Position numbers and translations under genes: made by a program
The notes under the pieces: model-generated
Database searches by the model: none
Seen by the model: the letters and a program-made list of their open reading frames with translations, nothing else
Told to the model about the DNA's origin: nothing
Shown: positions 1-10,890 of the stretch, piece after piece
How positions within the stretch are numbered: the stretch's first letter is position 1
Layout of the letters: every line of letters starts with the position of its first letter
Assembly: GCF_003589595.1 (NCBI RefSeq)
Contig: NW_020653726.1
Location: forward strand, 13,261,966-13,325,965
DNA length: 64,000 nucleotides
Source: Hyposmocoma kahamanoa
Taxonomy: Eukaryota > Arthropoda > Insecta > Lepidoptera > Cosmopterigidae
Reading direction: 5' to 3'

Positions 1-51
<51 letters not shown>

Positions 52-58
52 TCACTCA
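1..58. repeat. (CA)n microsatellite
   Basis: Pure CA dinucleotide run for about 47 bases, continuing into short ACTC units. It begins at the window edge, so its full length is unknown. Confidence 0.95.
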
Positions 59-610
59 TAACTTAAGTTAAATATAATTAGCATTATAATTGTCTTTCCC
101 TCTATTCATCTTGGTTTTATCTCGTCAATGTTCTCTAATTTTTAAAATAATTATAAGGAACTCATCCATTTGAATCTCTGTCTCTTGAGATACAGGTTTT
201 TACCTAGTTCAAGAGTCAGTGTCGTTACTTGCCACTTCCTGATCCACTTTCATTGTAATTATTTTTTTCTGAAACCGTTATGTGTATTATTGTATCTATT
301 TGTAATTTGTGGAAATAAATAAATATTATTATTGTGCATAAATGTATAATTTGATAAAATAAATGTTCCTAAAACATTTTTTATTCGAATTCAAATAGAG
401 AACGGTAATTTCATATTTTACTTCTATTATTTAGGGTGGGTCAAATTTATGAAGCAAACTTTTGTAAATTGGTTCTCGTCTGAGTGTTCTGGGTACAGCT
501 CTCAGAGTTATGGTTATTCTGTTATACGTACTGTGACGATGCTGACTTCATTCATCGTCATTCCTTTCTGGTTCTTGGCCACGAATTTTTTTATTTTTTT
601 TAATGAATTC
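59..610. other. AT-rich stretch, no gene seen
   Basis: No coding-like frame and no recognised element body. Around 310-332 is an AATAAATAAATATTATTATT string of the sort that ends degraded retroelement copies, but nothing upstream identifies one. Confidence 0.5.
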
Positions 611-900
611 GCATTACAAGTATTTTAATTGAAAAGTCATATTACAAAATTGTAGAGTATGTTTCAGATAAAGAAGTATGGAAAGACAACAAGAGTCTAG
701 ATTCCACACAAATTTGATTCAAATTGTATTCCATAGCATTTATATTTATTTGAAAAGAGCAATCCCCAGAGTTTCTAGCTCGTTCTTCTCAGGGAGTTCA
801 GCGTAGTGAACGAGCAGTAGCTTAAAAAATAACGTTTTGAAATGTAAAAATGTTACGTATGGAATAAATCATTATTTGACTTTGACTTTGACTTTGACTA
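611..900 (+). repeat. dispersed repeat R9 with (TTTGAC)n tail
   Basis: Shares its order of blocks with 3747-3986 read on the other strand: a GAAAAGTCATATTACAAAATTGTA block, a TCTAGATTC block, a GAGCAAT block, a GAGCAGTAGCTT block, then a TTTGAC hexamer tail. The simple-sequence tail suggests a non-LTR retroelement or SINE 3' end. Class not established. Confidence 0.6.
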
Positions 901-1055
901 TGGTAATCCTCGAAACGAGAGGTTGTGCCATTTCTCTTGTAAATTTATACTGTTTGAATGTCCACACATTTTCTTATGTGCGTTTATATATCGAAGAAAC
1001 ACAAAAGTGCGAGGTGCACATACATGCATATAACATTTTTGAAGAGAAGTTCCGA

Positions 1056-1149
1056 ATGACGAATTGTATGTCTTTGAAACAGTTCCTTATACGACAAGAA
1101 GCGATAAGTCTCTACAAGGACATCTTCAGGGCTCTCAGACAAGTTAAGG
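1056..1149 (+). CDS. LYRM2: LYR-motif protein 2 (LYRM2-like), first coding exon
   Basis: The peptide from the ATG at 1056 begins MTNCMSLKQFLIRQEAISLY and continues KDIFRALRQVKG. The block SLKQF-x-RQE-x(4)-LYK-x(6)-RQV is the N-terminal signature of LYRM2, a small mitochondrial protein of the LYR (Complex1_LYR) family associated with respiratory complex I. The LYR tripeptide reads LYK here. Similarity stops exactly at a good 5' splice site (AAGG|GTGAGA, intron from 1150), giving a phase-1 exon of 94 bases. LYRM2 proteins are roughly 85-90 residues, so about two thirds must lie in later exons; none was found downstream in this window, implying a long intron or a missing part. The frame is open upstream to 837 through repeat sequence, so the start could instead be the ATG at 1068. 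Identification is from remembered family sequence, not a search. Confidence 0.62.
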
Positions 1150-1550
1150 GTGAGAAAACGAGTTTACGTACTGGCCATATTGGCGCCATAAGTGGCGAGA
1201 TAAGTCAAGCATTAAAAAACTTGATCATTACGAAGAGTATAGTTGCAGAGAACGCTGAATGGAATCTATGACTCATACAGCCACGGCTTTATTGTGAGTC
1301 TACCTGTCATCTGAGAAATAAAATGCTTTTGTTAGTATTGGGCACAATAGAGTGTCTCGCAGGAAAAATTTCAACAAAGAAGATCGAGTGGTAGCTCCAT
1401 TAAGGTTGCAAGTGCGGGCTATAATACAAAACTATGTTGCTCTCGTTTTGTACCTTTTCTTTGCAATTTGTACTGTGATTCCACCAATTAATATAAACAA
1501 TGTTTACTCTGAGAATCATGAAAAATAAATGGCTCTTCTATTCTAAATAT
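1150..1550. other. start of presumed LYRM2-like intron
   Basis: Follows the GTGAGA donor. No second exon, repeat or RNA gene is visible in this stretch. Confidence 0.4.
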
Positions 1551-1726
1551 TAGTAGCAGCAGAGCTCCTTATGAAAGAGTTGGTTCAGGGCAGTATTGTC
1601 ACGTTACGTTATTTCTGTTAGTAGTAATGTGAGCATTGCTGCGTTCCGGTTAAGGGTAAGGGTGTTGATGAAATTACAGGCACATGGAACTTGTCAACTT
1701 TATGTCTCACGGTGACGGCGCTGTTA
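1551..1726 (+). repeat. R1 repeat, 5' part
   Basis: Carries the R1 start (AGTAGCAGCAGAGCTCCTT), the AAAGAGTT..CAGGG block, the GTAATGTGAGCATT block and the GAAATTACAGGCACATGG block. Truncated after the GTGACGG block. R1 runs about 305 bp in its fullest copies. Confidence 0.85.
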
Positions 1727-1935
1727 ATATTAGTTTATAATTTTTTGCAATCTTCTAAGACCTCACTTTAATAGTCTTTGGGTATTTACCCAAAAAAAGA
1801 TTTACATAAGAATTTTTTTTAAAAAGGCAAGGTATAGATAGGTAGATATGTAGTAGCCTGTTAAAAAAAGTCATGTTGTTTTTACCTCTAAAAATGTGTA
1901 TTTTTCTTGTTAGTTACAGTTATAAAATAAGACTG

Positions 1936-2102
1936 AGGATCGTATTCTAGAACTCTACTCAATGCTCAAGTCAGGACTTGAGTATGATTCAAAGCACTCG
2001 AAATCATACTCAAGTCCCTGCCATTAGGGTTGTATGTCCAGTGCTTGTGTTGCCAGTGCAATCTTGACTTGAGCATTGAATAGAGTTCTAGAATACAACC
2101 CT
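1936..2102. mobile_element. foldback MITE, 38-bp terminal inverted repeats
   Basis: Arms at 1936-1973 and 2065-2102 are reverse complements with 3 mismatches in 38, centred on GTATTCTAGAACTCTA. Inside lies a second 15-bp inverted repeat (GGACTTGAGTATGAT with ATCATACTCAAGTCC). No coding capacity. The target duplication is not resolved. Typical of a non-autonomous DNA transposon. Confidence 0.8.
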
Positions 2103-2339
2103 AAATCTGAATCGGCAACGTGCCGAAGATGCTGGCAGCGTCCCGTTGTATGGCTATGTTAAGTCGTTGGCCGCGGTAGCTGTCGGCCCTTGGGTTTCCC
2201 AGATTGTCTATTAATATTCATATAATTTAATTCTAGTTTTAGTTTCTAGTATTTAAGCTTTTATTGTACCTTACCTGTATATTTTGACTTATTATCTAAT
2301 AAAAAATTGACGTATCCGAATGGAGATATCCTCCAACAG

Positions 2340-2436
2340 GCAGTGGCGGTGTCCCTTAGATCTTTGCGGTTTAAAGCTGTGAGTCGCACTGCAACCGTGT
2401 TACTTTCCACCAGTCGCACAACTTGTTCGTTCCGTT
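2340..2436 (+). repeat. R1 repeat, 3' fragment
   Basis: Matches the R1 hairpin region (CAGTGGCGGTGTCCCTTAGA, then TTTGCGGTTTAAAGC) and the following CAGTCGCACAACTTGTTCGT block. The 5' part is absent. Confidence 0.75.
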
Positions 2437-3746
2437 GCTTGAAACCTTTGCATAAACACTTTGAAACCTTTGAACTAGCTACAGATGTGAGAGAGGTACT
2501 TTTCAAGTTCTTTGATGAGTTAAGCGTTTCTGAAGTACACGCTGGAGTACTTCTTAAGACGCCCTTCGTCGTTTTAGTATAAGCCGGTTTTACTATAAAG
2601 GTGACCTGGTCTGATATTAATATTGTAATATAAATATAAACACAGGGTTACAGCGAAAATATTAATTAGTGGACTAACTAATTTAATAACCTACTTCCGT
2701 TGATCAATTTATTTTGTAATCCGATACGCATTCATTAATTTTATGTTAAGTAATTATTAAAATATATTAAAACCATGCCAGTATACGAGGAAAAATCATT
2801 TACGCCATTGCTATATTTAGTGATAGTGATACCTATATTTTTTTATAACGTCAAGTGACGGGACGACTGGGAGCTCTAGTGCTATTAAAATATGATGATA
2901 TGATTATGAAAGTGATGATAGAAGGCTGAACTGGCAGCACACTACCTGACTATTGCATGCTATGGTGGCAGCGGGCGATTGATATGGTCCTGGTTATCAC
3001 AGCTTTTTGAATTTTGTACTCAAGGGTTGCCAGAAGGTCCAGCTTAGCTAAATTCTCCAACAGTCTCCTTGAAAATATTACAATCGCATATACATATACA
3101 TACCCCAAATTATAATATTTTTAACAGTAACATTAATTTGCTAAACTCTTCAATGAACAGTAGACTAGATTAGACTACCAAGGCTTGCTTTTTTGCTGAT
3201 TTGTTAATTTAGGCGATTCAATTATTTCCACAACGAAATAATGTATTATGTTATTTAATACATTGTACTGGTAAAAGTTGTACAATTTATTAATTACTAA
3301 TATAATATATTAGCTACTGCTAATCAATATACTTAATATTTTATAGTGAAAGGTTGTTGTTATAGTGAATGGTTCTTCCGTAGGGTGGTGCAAAATATTA
3401 TCAAATAGTTGCCAATAAAAGAGTAGGTAAAAATTGCTACGTGACTTTGTTATAATTATATATAAAGCTAGGCATACATGCTTTAGCAACTGCAAAAGTG
3501 TATGTTTAGGTTCATTACTCGTTCAATAATAGCACCTTTGTTTTTGATAGTACAATCTTAGTTGTTCTCTTTGGCAAAATTTATAGGGGTACTTGGGATT
3601 AGGTGTATACAAAATGAGGTTACGAGAACATATGCAAACGGCCCGACCCGCGCATTTGTATGTTAAATAAAATATATATATTCATTAGAAATTATTTTGG
3701 AATCAATCATATTATAAGCCAATCTTAAAGTCGTAAGTTGGAGTGA
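2437..3746. other. no gene or recognised element
   Basis: AT-rich and non-coding on both strands. Short open frames lack splice signals or family resemblance. Confidence 0.45.
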
Positions 3747-3986
3747 AAGTCAAAGTCAAAGTATAATAATCAGGTAAAATTTTTACACTTGAAAATTGAA
3801 AACGTCATTTTTAAAGCTACTGCTCGTTCACTGTGCCGATTGCTCTTTTCAAATAAACTTAAAAATACATTTTGAATAATATTTGTGTAGAATCTAGACT
3901 CATGTTGTCTTTCTATACATCTTTATCTAACACGTAGTATACAATTTTGTAATATAACTTTTCAATTAAAATACTTTCAATGTAAG
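3747..3986 (-). repeat. dispersed repeat R9, reverse copy
   Basis: Reverse-strand relative of 611-900. It begins with GTCAAAGTCAAAGT, then CTACTGCTCGTTCACTG, TGCTCTTTTCAAATAA, AGAATCTAGACTC and ACAATTTTGTAATATAACTT in inverted order. Confidence 0.6.
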
Positions 3987-4605
3987 TTTGAAACTTAGGA
4001 AATGGTAATCTTAATATATGGTAATCTCAAAACGTTTACAGTACACTTCTCTAGCTCTGTTAAGATTGTACTTATTTATTTATTATTTGGAAGATTTACA
4101 GCAAATGTTTATCAATAAATATATGTTAAGTAACAGGTGGTTAATTACAAATCTCCACGTGTAAGGTAGCACAAACAATAGTTTATTAAGGTTTCAGTAA
4201 GCAGAAACTAAAAACGTTATTATTCAAATGTAAACAATATGATTATTGTTTTACATATTACATTAATGAGAGATAGGTAATTAAAAAACAGAGTGCTTAG
4301 TAAACATAGGTCGAATAAAGCCGACGTTGGTACTGAACAAATCTATGTCTAAAGACTATTGATTATACTCCTTAATTGCTTTTATAAAAAATGAATTTTG
4401 AATTTATACCAAACAAAACTTTCTAATACAAATAAGAGATTTGATGATATCACTTACTTAATGCAATGATAAAAAAACGAATATTCCCATTCCATCCACG
4501 CTGCGAGTTGATCAAATTTCAGACGAAAATGTCAAATCGGATATTTGCCTGCGACGTATGCAAAAGTGAAATGATTCGAAGATAATTGTATAAAAGTGTT
4601 CTGGA

Positions 4606-4657
4606 GCACGATAATGAAAATACATTAATTTACATTAATGTATTTTCATTATCGTGC
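4606..4657. repeat. perfect 24-bp inverted repeat, 4-nt spacer
   Basis: Arms 4606-4629 and 4634-4657 are exact reverse complements (GCACGATAATGAAAATACAT...) separated by TTAC. As RNA or single-stranded DNA this is a 24-bp hairpin. No coding or TE context was identified. Confidence 0.9.
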
Positions 4658-4689
4658 GCCATTATATTGAAATAATTTAGATTTATATT

Positions 4690-4990
4690 GTGTCGTTTTT
4701 GTTCAGGTACGTGTGTACTAGCCTGTGCCCTTGACTTTGTCTGCGTAGAATAAGTACTTCGAGTAGTCTACTGTAAGCACTAGTTACTTGAGAAATGATT
4801 GGTTCTCCATACAAAGTTTCGTCCCCTATTTTACCCCCTTTAACATTTATTTTTGTGACAAACATTAGCCTATGTCCTTTTCTAATTTGCCATCTATATC
4901 TATATCTAAATTAATCAAATTAGGTTCAGCGATTTAGGCGTTAAAACGTAACAGACAGAATTACTTTCGCATTTATAATATTATTTTAGA
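4690..4990 (-). repeat. dispersed repeat R6, reverse copy
   Basis: On the minus strand it reads TATTATAAATGCGAAAGTAA, TCTGTTACGTTTTAACGCC, CGCTGAACC, then GGACATAGGCTAATG and TTTGTATGGAGAACC. The same blocks run in the same order at 19338-19560. This is a common interspersed motif of lepidopteran genomes as I remember it; the element class is uncertain. Confidence 0.65.
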
Positions 4991-7049
4991 TGTCTTTGCT
5001 GTCAGAGCTATAGTAGAATGCCAGGCAGGGTTATGTACTCCATAGTCCTTAGTAGCTGGCCATAAATCCATTTCACATGTTCGTTATTTTTATTATATTT
5101 TTTATTTTTATGCATGTTCTGTTTTTGTTATGCATTCTATTGCTAAATTCTTACCAAGATTATATTTACGGTTACGACCGTTTGAAAATCGAATAGAACG
5201 CAATACATTTCCAAGAATTTGGGTCACTTACTCACTCGTTGTAAATAGATAAACGAATTGATCGCTGAAAATTGATAAACGCCGACATATACCCGGAAAT
5301 AGAAATTAACTGAACCTTTTTAAAAGCTTAAATGTCACCCACTGTCTGCCCCTCTTGTGTCAATCCTTATTACATTAATAATAATACATTGCACGTTAAA
5401 AACGACTCCATTACTAAACGAAACTCTAGCTTTTTCAAATGTAGACTTAATTTCTAAAACATTTAATGACTGTTTTTCCAAAAATTGAGTTTTTTTAGTG
5501 ACGGTATCGGTTTCAACGTACTATGTTCAGAAATATGAACAGAAAACAAATAAATACTGCGATCTGTAGACAGAAACAATCTCATATGTAAAGCTCACAC
5601 TGCAGGGGATCTGTAATAAGTAAGACGGTCCACAATTAGGAAGCGACTGTCGCGATATTAAGCCAAGTACCCTAATACCGCGCGCAGGTTTCAAAACCAG
5701 TGTTGTTGCCAATTCCAGCTTAATCGCTTGGTAAAGCTCAATAAAGAAGTCATCAAAGCAATGGTGTTAAGTCGCGTGTTCACTGGTTGTACACGTGTAC
5801 AACCAGTGAAACTTGAAACTATAATGAGAAACCATAACAAGTGCGGGAGACCGTTTTGAAGTTGTGGATTTACGTTTTTTTTACCTCTAGCGTTTAAAGA
5901 TCCTACCACACTACCACATTAGCTTTTAAAGTTTTTTCTGAAGAAAAGCTTCTATAGAAAAGAAAGATTTGCCATAAACCACTTGCCAGTCAGATTGGCG
6001 TTAGCAATAAAGCTGCTATGGAATAATAAACCTGGAGATGTTGTTGCCCATCTTTCGGATTTAACGTCATTTTCTAGTATACATTCAAAATAATATCGTA
6101 TAGTAAACTGTTTCCGTATGGCAACGTGCGGGACTTGAAGTATGATTGTTATAGTATCTATTATTGTAGATTATGGAACTATTTACAATTTATGATGAAT
6201 GGGAATTGTTTAAATTCAATTGATTTTTGAAGAAAATACGACATTTTTTATTATGTTTTTACTTGTGTACGTGTAACTAAGATATTTTTTGGAATGGAGA
6301 GACGCTATGTTTTGTTCTTTTTCAAACAAATTGATATTTTTCGCTCTTTACAAGTCCCACGGTCACTGGCTTTATGCATTTTTAGTAATTTATTTCAATA
6401 TTAGGACATCCATGTATTAAAATTACGTAAAGAGTGTGATGTTACCTTTATTTGACGACGGGAAGGAACATGTGTTTCCGACGGAGGAATCTCGCCATGA
6501 TTGGCTGCCAACTGCAGAACATTCGCTTTTCATTACATACTAAATGTTCTTCGTTGCGGCCCTAGCATTCGCACTTATTTACTCTGCAACTTAATGCGTT
6601 AGTCTCGTAGTTATTTTGCTAAATTGTACGATTCATGATTTTAACAGATGTCGTGTTGTTTGTTCCACAACATTATGCTTGCGAATATAATTTAATATTA
6701 TGTTAACAGTATGTTTAGTGGGTATATTTGTTAAGTATTAAAGTGTAGCTATGGATAGGGTCATACTTTTACATATTTTTATACTTATATAGTTTTGTTG
6801 GGTCCTTTTCAGTGCAATAATACTACTTTTACAAACTTTTACAAATAATACTTTTAATACTAATTATTAATATTGTACTCCACGTGTATTGTGCTGAATA
6901 AATTACTTTTCTTGTCTTTCTTTCTTTGTACAAAAATAAAATAAGTGACAATAAGTAAATAAATATAGGAAAATTATAACACTATGCAGAAAGGATATAA
7001 GTGAAGGGAATGGAGAGAAAAAATTAGCTCTACTCTTACTAAATATCTA
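4991..7049. other. no gene; contains a 32-bp palindrome
   Basis: Apart from the palindrome at 5779-5810 and the poly-T/CTTT-rich tail of the RTE remnant near 6900-6930, nothing gene-like is visible. Confidence 0.45.
5779..5810. repeat. perfect 32-bp palindrome, no spacer
   Basis: TTCACTGGTTGTACAC is followed directly by its exact reverse complement, centred between 5794 and 5795. Could extrude as a cruciform. No neighbouring gene was identified. Confidence 0.9.
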
Positions 7050-7600
7050 ATTTTGTTCTGCAAAGGCCTCCCCTCTCTTTTATCATTGCTCCCGATCTTG
7101 AGCAACATTCGGCAAGTCCTTTAAAAAGGAGTCCAAGTCATACCGCCATCGCCGACTTGGTCTACCGCGTCTCCATTTTGAGTTGTGGGGCTCCCACTCT
7201 ATGGTTATCCTGGCCCACAACTCGTTCGGCATGTGGCAAACGTGACAAGCTACATCGACAATTTGGGTTTGTGAGCGTAGCGTGGTGTTCCTGATACGAT
7301 CGTCTAATTTTACAGCCAGCAGATGCGTTTCATCGCTGGCATTGGTCGATCATATCATATAGTCGAAGACCAAGTCTGAGTGCCAATGGTACCATCCCCT
7401 TCTTTCTCCAAAGTAGCGCAAGTTTCTGGAAGACATGTTCCAATGTGCTGGTGAATAGTTTTAGGCCATAGTGGATCTCTCTGTTTAACTTCTCCTTGAC
7501 TTCGAAGGAAGAACCAGAAGATTTCGGTTTTAGTGCGGCTGTACTGTTTCTGGAAAAAAGCGCTATGAGTTGGATGTAATTTGAGGCTATTTCTTGCTGA
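7050..7600 (-). pseudogene. RTE-type LINE remnant, C-terminal part of RT ORF
   Basis: Read on the minus strand in shifting frames. Near 7370-7400 is GTQTWSST (RTE consensus YG-x-E/Q-TWSLT). Then KLDDRIRNTTLRSQTQIVDV, CHMPNELWARITIEWEPHN, GRPSRRWRYDLDSFLKDL and KRGEAFAEQN near 7055. These are the thumb and C-terminal blocks of RTE-clade non-LTR retrotransposons (RIRN, W-x-R/G-H, GRPxxRWxDDL, EAFAQQW). Frameshifts and stops break it. The catalytic RT core and endonuclease are missing, so it is a dead 5'-truncated copy. Below 7050 comes the A/G-rich tail expected of a LINE 3' end. Clade assignment is from remembered consensus. Confidence 0.65.
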
Positions 7601-7866
7601 TGATACAAATAATAAATTAATAATAAAGAAGTTCTTTTGGAGAGTTACCACGTTTTTAGAAATTAAGAAAAGCTTCATGTACATGAAATACGATGTTTGT
7701 GCGAGGCAGCTCGATACAGGTTGGCAACGAATCTGCTTTCTACGAATTTCTAATCGCGTTCGTACGTAGTTGATGATAGCTGATGGACGACCTCGACACG
7801 CAATTGAAGTATTTCAACCACGGAAAATTTTTCACACGGTTTTTGCGACATTAAAAAATACAATAC

Positions 7867-8107
7867 AAGTAACGGGACGAACAAGTCGCAGTGCCACTCA
7901 GAGCTGTAAATAGCAACGATCTTAGGGGCACTGCCATTGCGCCCGTCACTGTTGAGATATAAGTTGATAAATCCCTTGTGCCTGTAATTTCACCGACCGA
8001 ACCGAAACACAGTAATGCTCATCATATTAATGCTTGGCGGCAGAAATAGTTAAGGTGGCATACTCCCCTGAACGAACTCTTTCACAAGGAGCTCTATTGC
8101 TACTTAT
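7867..8107 (-). repeat. R1 repeat, nearly full length
   Basis: Runs from the GTGACGGGACGAACAAGTCG-like 3' end to the GAACTCTTTCACAAGGAGCT 5' end in reverse. The block between the CAAGTCG and the CAGTGCCACTCAGAGC hairpin arm is deleted. Confidence 0.85.
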
Positions 8108-8212
8108 AGTGGTTGTCTATGAGTGTGTCCATGGCACCCGCGATACATGGTTTTACATGGTTTCCCTAGTGCGGGGCTATGAGTGTGGGCGTTATTTATT
8201 CATTTTCAACAT
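8108..8212 (+). repeat. tRNA-SINE R2, 3' body fragment
   Basis: GTGGTTGTCTATG, TGTGTCCATGGCACCCGCGA, GGTTTCCCTAGTGCGGGGCT and GCGTTATTTATT match the R2 body. The tRNA-like head is missing. It abuts the 5' end of the preceding R1 copy without a gap. Confidence 0.75.
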
Positions 8213-8451
8213 CTAGAGGTATTTTATTTACCATACCAAACAACTTCCTTGAAGATTTACATAGAACCGCCAAACAGCCTGAAGGTATACACAGAGCCAG
8301 GATACTGCTTGACTTTGGCAATACTAACTCTAAAACCGAGCACGATCCTTAAATCCAAAACACGTGTTCAAGAACGTTACTGAAAATTAAACTTTATACA
8401 ACTGATTTTCCTTGTACCAAACATTTGTGTTACACTGTGTAACAAGCCTGG

Positions 8452-8984
8452 TGACAAGGCTTGTGAGTCTTGATTATCACGTTGTGAATTTGGAATTATA
8501 GTCTAGTGTCAACTGTTACTTTCGCCAAGGAGCATATAGATGGCGCTGTTATAATTTTATGAAATAGACATCGCGTATTTTTATTTAACGAAAAATTATT
8601 TACTGTGTGCTAATAAATAACAAATAAACAAAATATTGAAGAGATATTTGTAAATAAATAAGTTCAACTTAACTTTTAATCATTACAAATCAGTATTAAT
8701 ATAATAAAACTGAAAATAATATTGTTTCCAATGCATCCGTGTAACTATTTTAAGATTGCTAAATTTGACATAAGAACAATATTACTTTAATGTTAAGTCG
8801 CGTCATAGTACGGACTGAGCGAATGAACGAGTCACAAAGCTGCCAATAAAACATTATAGTTGTAACATTATAATAAGCTTACTTTAAGCGAGTCATGGTA
8901 CGAAAAATCAATCTAAGGTTAATTTATTTGTAAGTCATTGAAGGTTAAAGTAATATTTTTTTAAGAGGTTGTGGTAGGCCGCTA
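8452..8984 (+). mobile_element. R3 TIR element, left end missing
   Basis: Collinear with the 3' two thirds of 13425-14344: GAGCATATAGATGGCGCTGT, CGCGTATTTTTATTTAAC, CATCCGTGTAACTATTTTAA, CACAAAGCTGCCAATAAAAC, ending GAGGTTGTGGTAGGCC. The left third, including the left terminal repeat, is absent. Non-coding. Confidence 0.75.
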
Positions 8985-8999
8985 GGCTCCCTACTACGC

Positions 9000-9560
9000 T
9001 ACACGTCTCTCATGTGGATCAAATAGAAAGCTTTCTTTACATGTATATATAATAATTTTAACCCTAACGTCACTACTTACGAAAATCTGATGGAGAAATT
9101 TAAACATAAAAGTCTGGAGAGTACACGCAAGCAATATTGAAATAACTCTTTATAAAATATTTTTTATAAATAGGTTAGGTAATTAATAACAACACCAACT
9201 ATTGCCTCTGTAATCATAAAACTTTTTAATAGTGCGAGTTTACGAATAATTGTCTTTTGTGATAAAATATGTACCATTGTACTTAGTATGTACAATGACC
9301 TCGCTGTAGTCTATTCTGAGATTGACATCTCCAGTAGTCTCTATTACGACTTTCGAAACATTATTTGTAAAAAAGTTGGACTGTACAAGTTGTCACTTTT
9401 TTATACTAACTTTTTTAATCCCCGGCGCAGAAAGAAAGCTAAGAGTTAGTTAGGTGAGGCCAGACGAGCGTAATCTTGTGAGATGTGAGTCGCGTTTTTT
9501 GTGTTATTTTCGACTGAAATTCGGTTGGCGCGTCACGAACGTATTTTATTTCTAGATGGT
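9000..9560. other. no gene seen
   Basis: AT-rich, non-coding, with no repeat family recognised. Confidence 0.4.
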
Positions 9561-9624
9561 TGTGTAAATACAATCCTTTAAAAAATAGGGACTTTATTTA
9601 CTTATTATTTTATTCTATTTGTTT

Positions 9625-9903
9625 TTCTTTGCCACTGACAACTACTGGGATATCTGAAATTCCATTTGTCGTCAGTGGAAGCAACAGATCTTTTTATCCC
9701 ATTTGTATTCACCTGGTAACATATGGTTTTTTTCCCATTTGTCGCCAGTGGAAATCGCCACTGGCAACAACTGACATTTTTTATCCCGTTTGTCACCACC
9801 AGGTTTACGGGATTTTATTCCCCATTTGTCGCCAGTAGAAATCACTACTGGCAAGAACTGACATTTTTATCCCGTTTGTCACCACCTGGTAACATATGGG
9901 ATA
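9625..9903. repeat. tandem repeat, unit about 86 bp, 2-3 units
   Basis: Units at about 9738-9823 and 9824-9903 share CCCATTTGTCGCCAGT, AACTGACATTTTT, ATCCCGTTTGTCACCACC in order. A diverged unit precedes them. Each unit contains a small hairpin (GCCAGTGGAAATCGCCACTGGC-like, with a GAAATC loop). The open frames over this array are repeat artefacts. Confidence 0.75.
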
Positions 9904-10064
9904 AACTATTTTTATTTACGCGCATATTTGTTTTTTCAAACAAACCAACGTTTCAGGGCCTTTACATGGTCGCCAAGTCGTGACCATAGGACCTATAAAG
10001 GGCCCGAAATGTTTGCTTATTTGAAAAAACAAATATACGCGATTTAGATCCGCAAAAATAGTTT
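9903..10064. mobile_element. inverted pair of R4 terminal repeats
   Basis: The left arm reads AACTATTTTT..CGCGCATATTTGTTTTTTC..GTTTCAGGGCCTTTACA. The right arm is its diverged reverse complement ending CAAAAATAGTTT. Each arm is an R4 end, the sequence that flanks the Penelope-like remnant at 58-59 kb. The head-to-head pair forms a foldback of about 160 bp. Confidence 0.75.
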
Positions 10065-10069
10065 CATTT

Positions 10070-10885
10070 CTTAAGTGTAACAATAGCGAAAACCTAAGAA
10101 GTCAATACGATAAAAAATAGTCTCATTTTAAATATAGCTCTTAATTATTATATTACTTTAACTGCAAGTACTACTTTTGACAGTGAATTAATTATACAGT
10201 TTGTGTAGCTCAGGATGTGACCTGTTTTACAGTCAAGAGCACGTTAAGCTTAACACTTTGAACCGTTCTTAGTGTAAGAGGCATTGGGTTGAAAATAAAT
10301 CTTAATTAGCTTGACTTGCTCTTGACCATATACCTTGTTTAGTGATATTACAGTTAAAAAAAATCTACTTAGGTATTTATTATTACCAAAAACTAAAAAC
10401 ATTCCAGTATAGCATAAACTTAACTAAGTTTTTCCGCATACCGCTCATTCGTTGTACAATAAAAAATCTAATACATATACATTTTTTTTATTTCTCTGAA
10501 TTTTGTTTATTACTTAAGGAATTATATTTTTTAATTTATTTTAACCATAAAGATTACGATAAGACGGTATCAGCCATAGATTTAATTTACCTATACTAAA
10601 TCTGTGGTATCACCAATATATTATTGTAGTCATGTCGCGTCTTTATTTCATGACTTCATCATCACTTTCATGAGATTGTAATTTAAAAAATAAATTATTT
10701 AATTATTGGTTTAGCAACAGTTTAACATACTTAACATTTACATACATTATTATAATCATACAAGACTAGTATGTGAGCCAATTACAGCCGAACACATCAT
10801 TGTCATAATCACTTAAAAACAACATAATTAAAATAATAAATCAGTATAAAATAAATTTATAAATAATATTATAAATATTGTAACA
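10070..10885. other. no gene; very AT-rich
   Basis: Nothing gene-like. A weak inverted repeat near 10565-10615 (GGTATCAGCCATAGATTTA with TAAATCTGTGGTATCACC) is the only structure seen. Confidence 0.4.
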
Positions 10886-10890
10886 TATAG

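Noticed and set aside
837..1271. 144-codon open frame as a complete gene
   Set aside because: Its first third is repeat tail (TTTGAC hexamers read as TLTLTL) and it runs past a good splice donor at 1150. Only 1056-1149 is kept, as an exon.
9560..9983. Several overlapping open frames on both strands near 9.6-10.0 kb
   Set aside because: They arise from the 86-bp tandem repeat and the R4 inverted pair; no protein family is matched.
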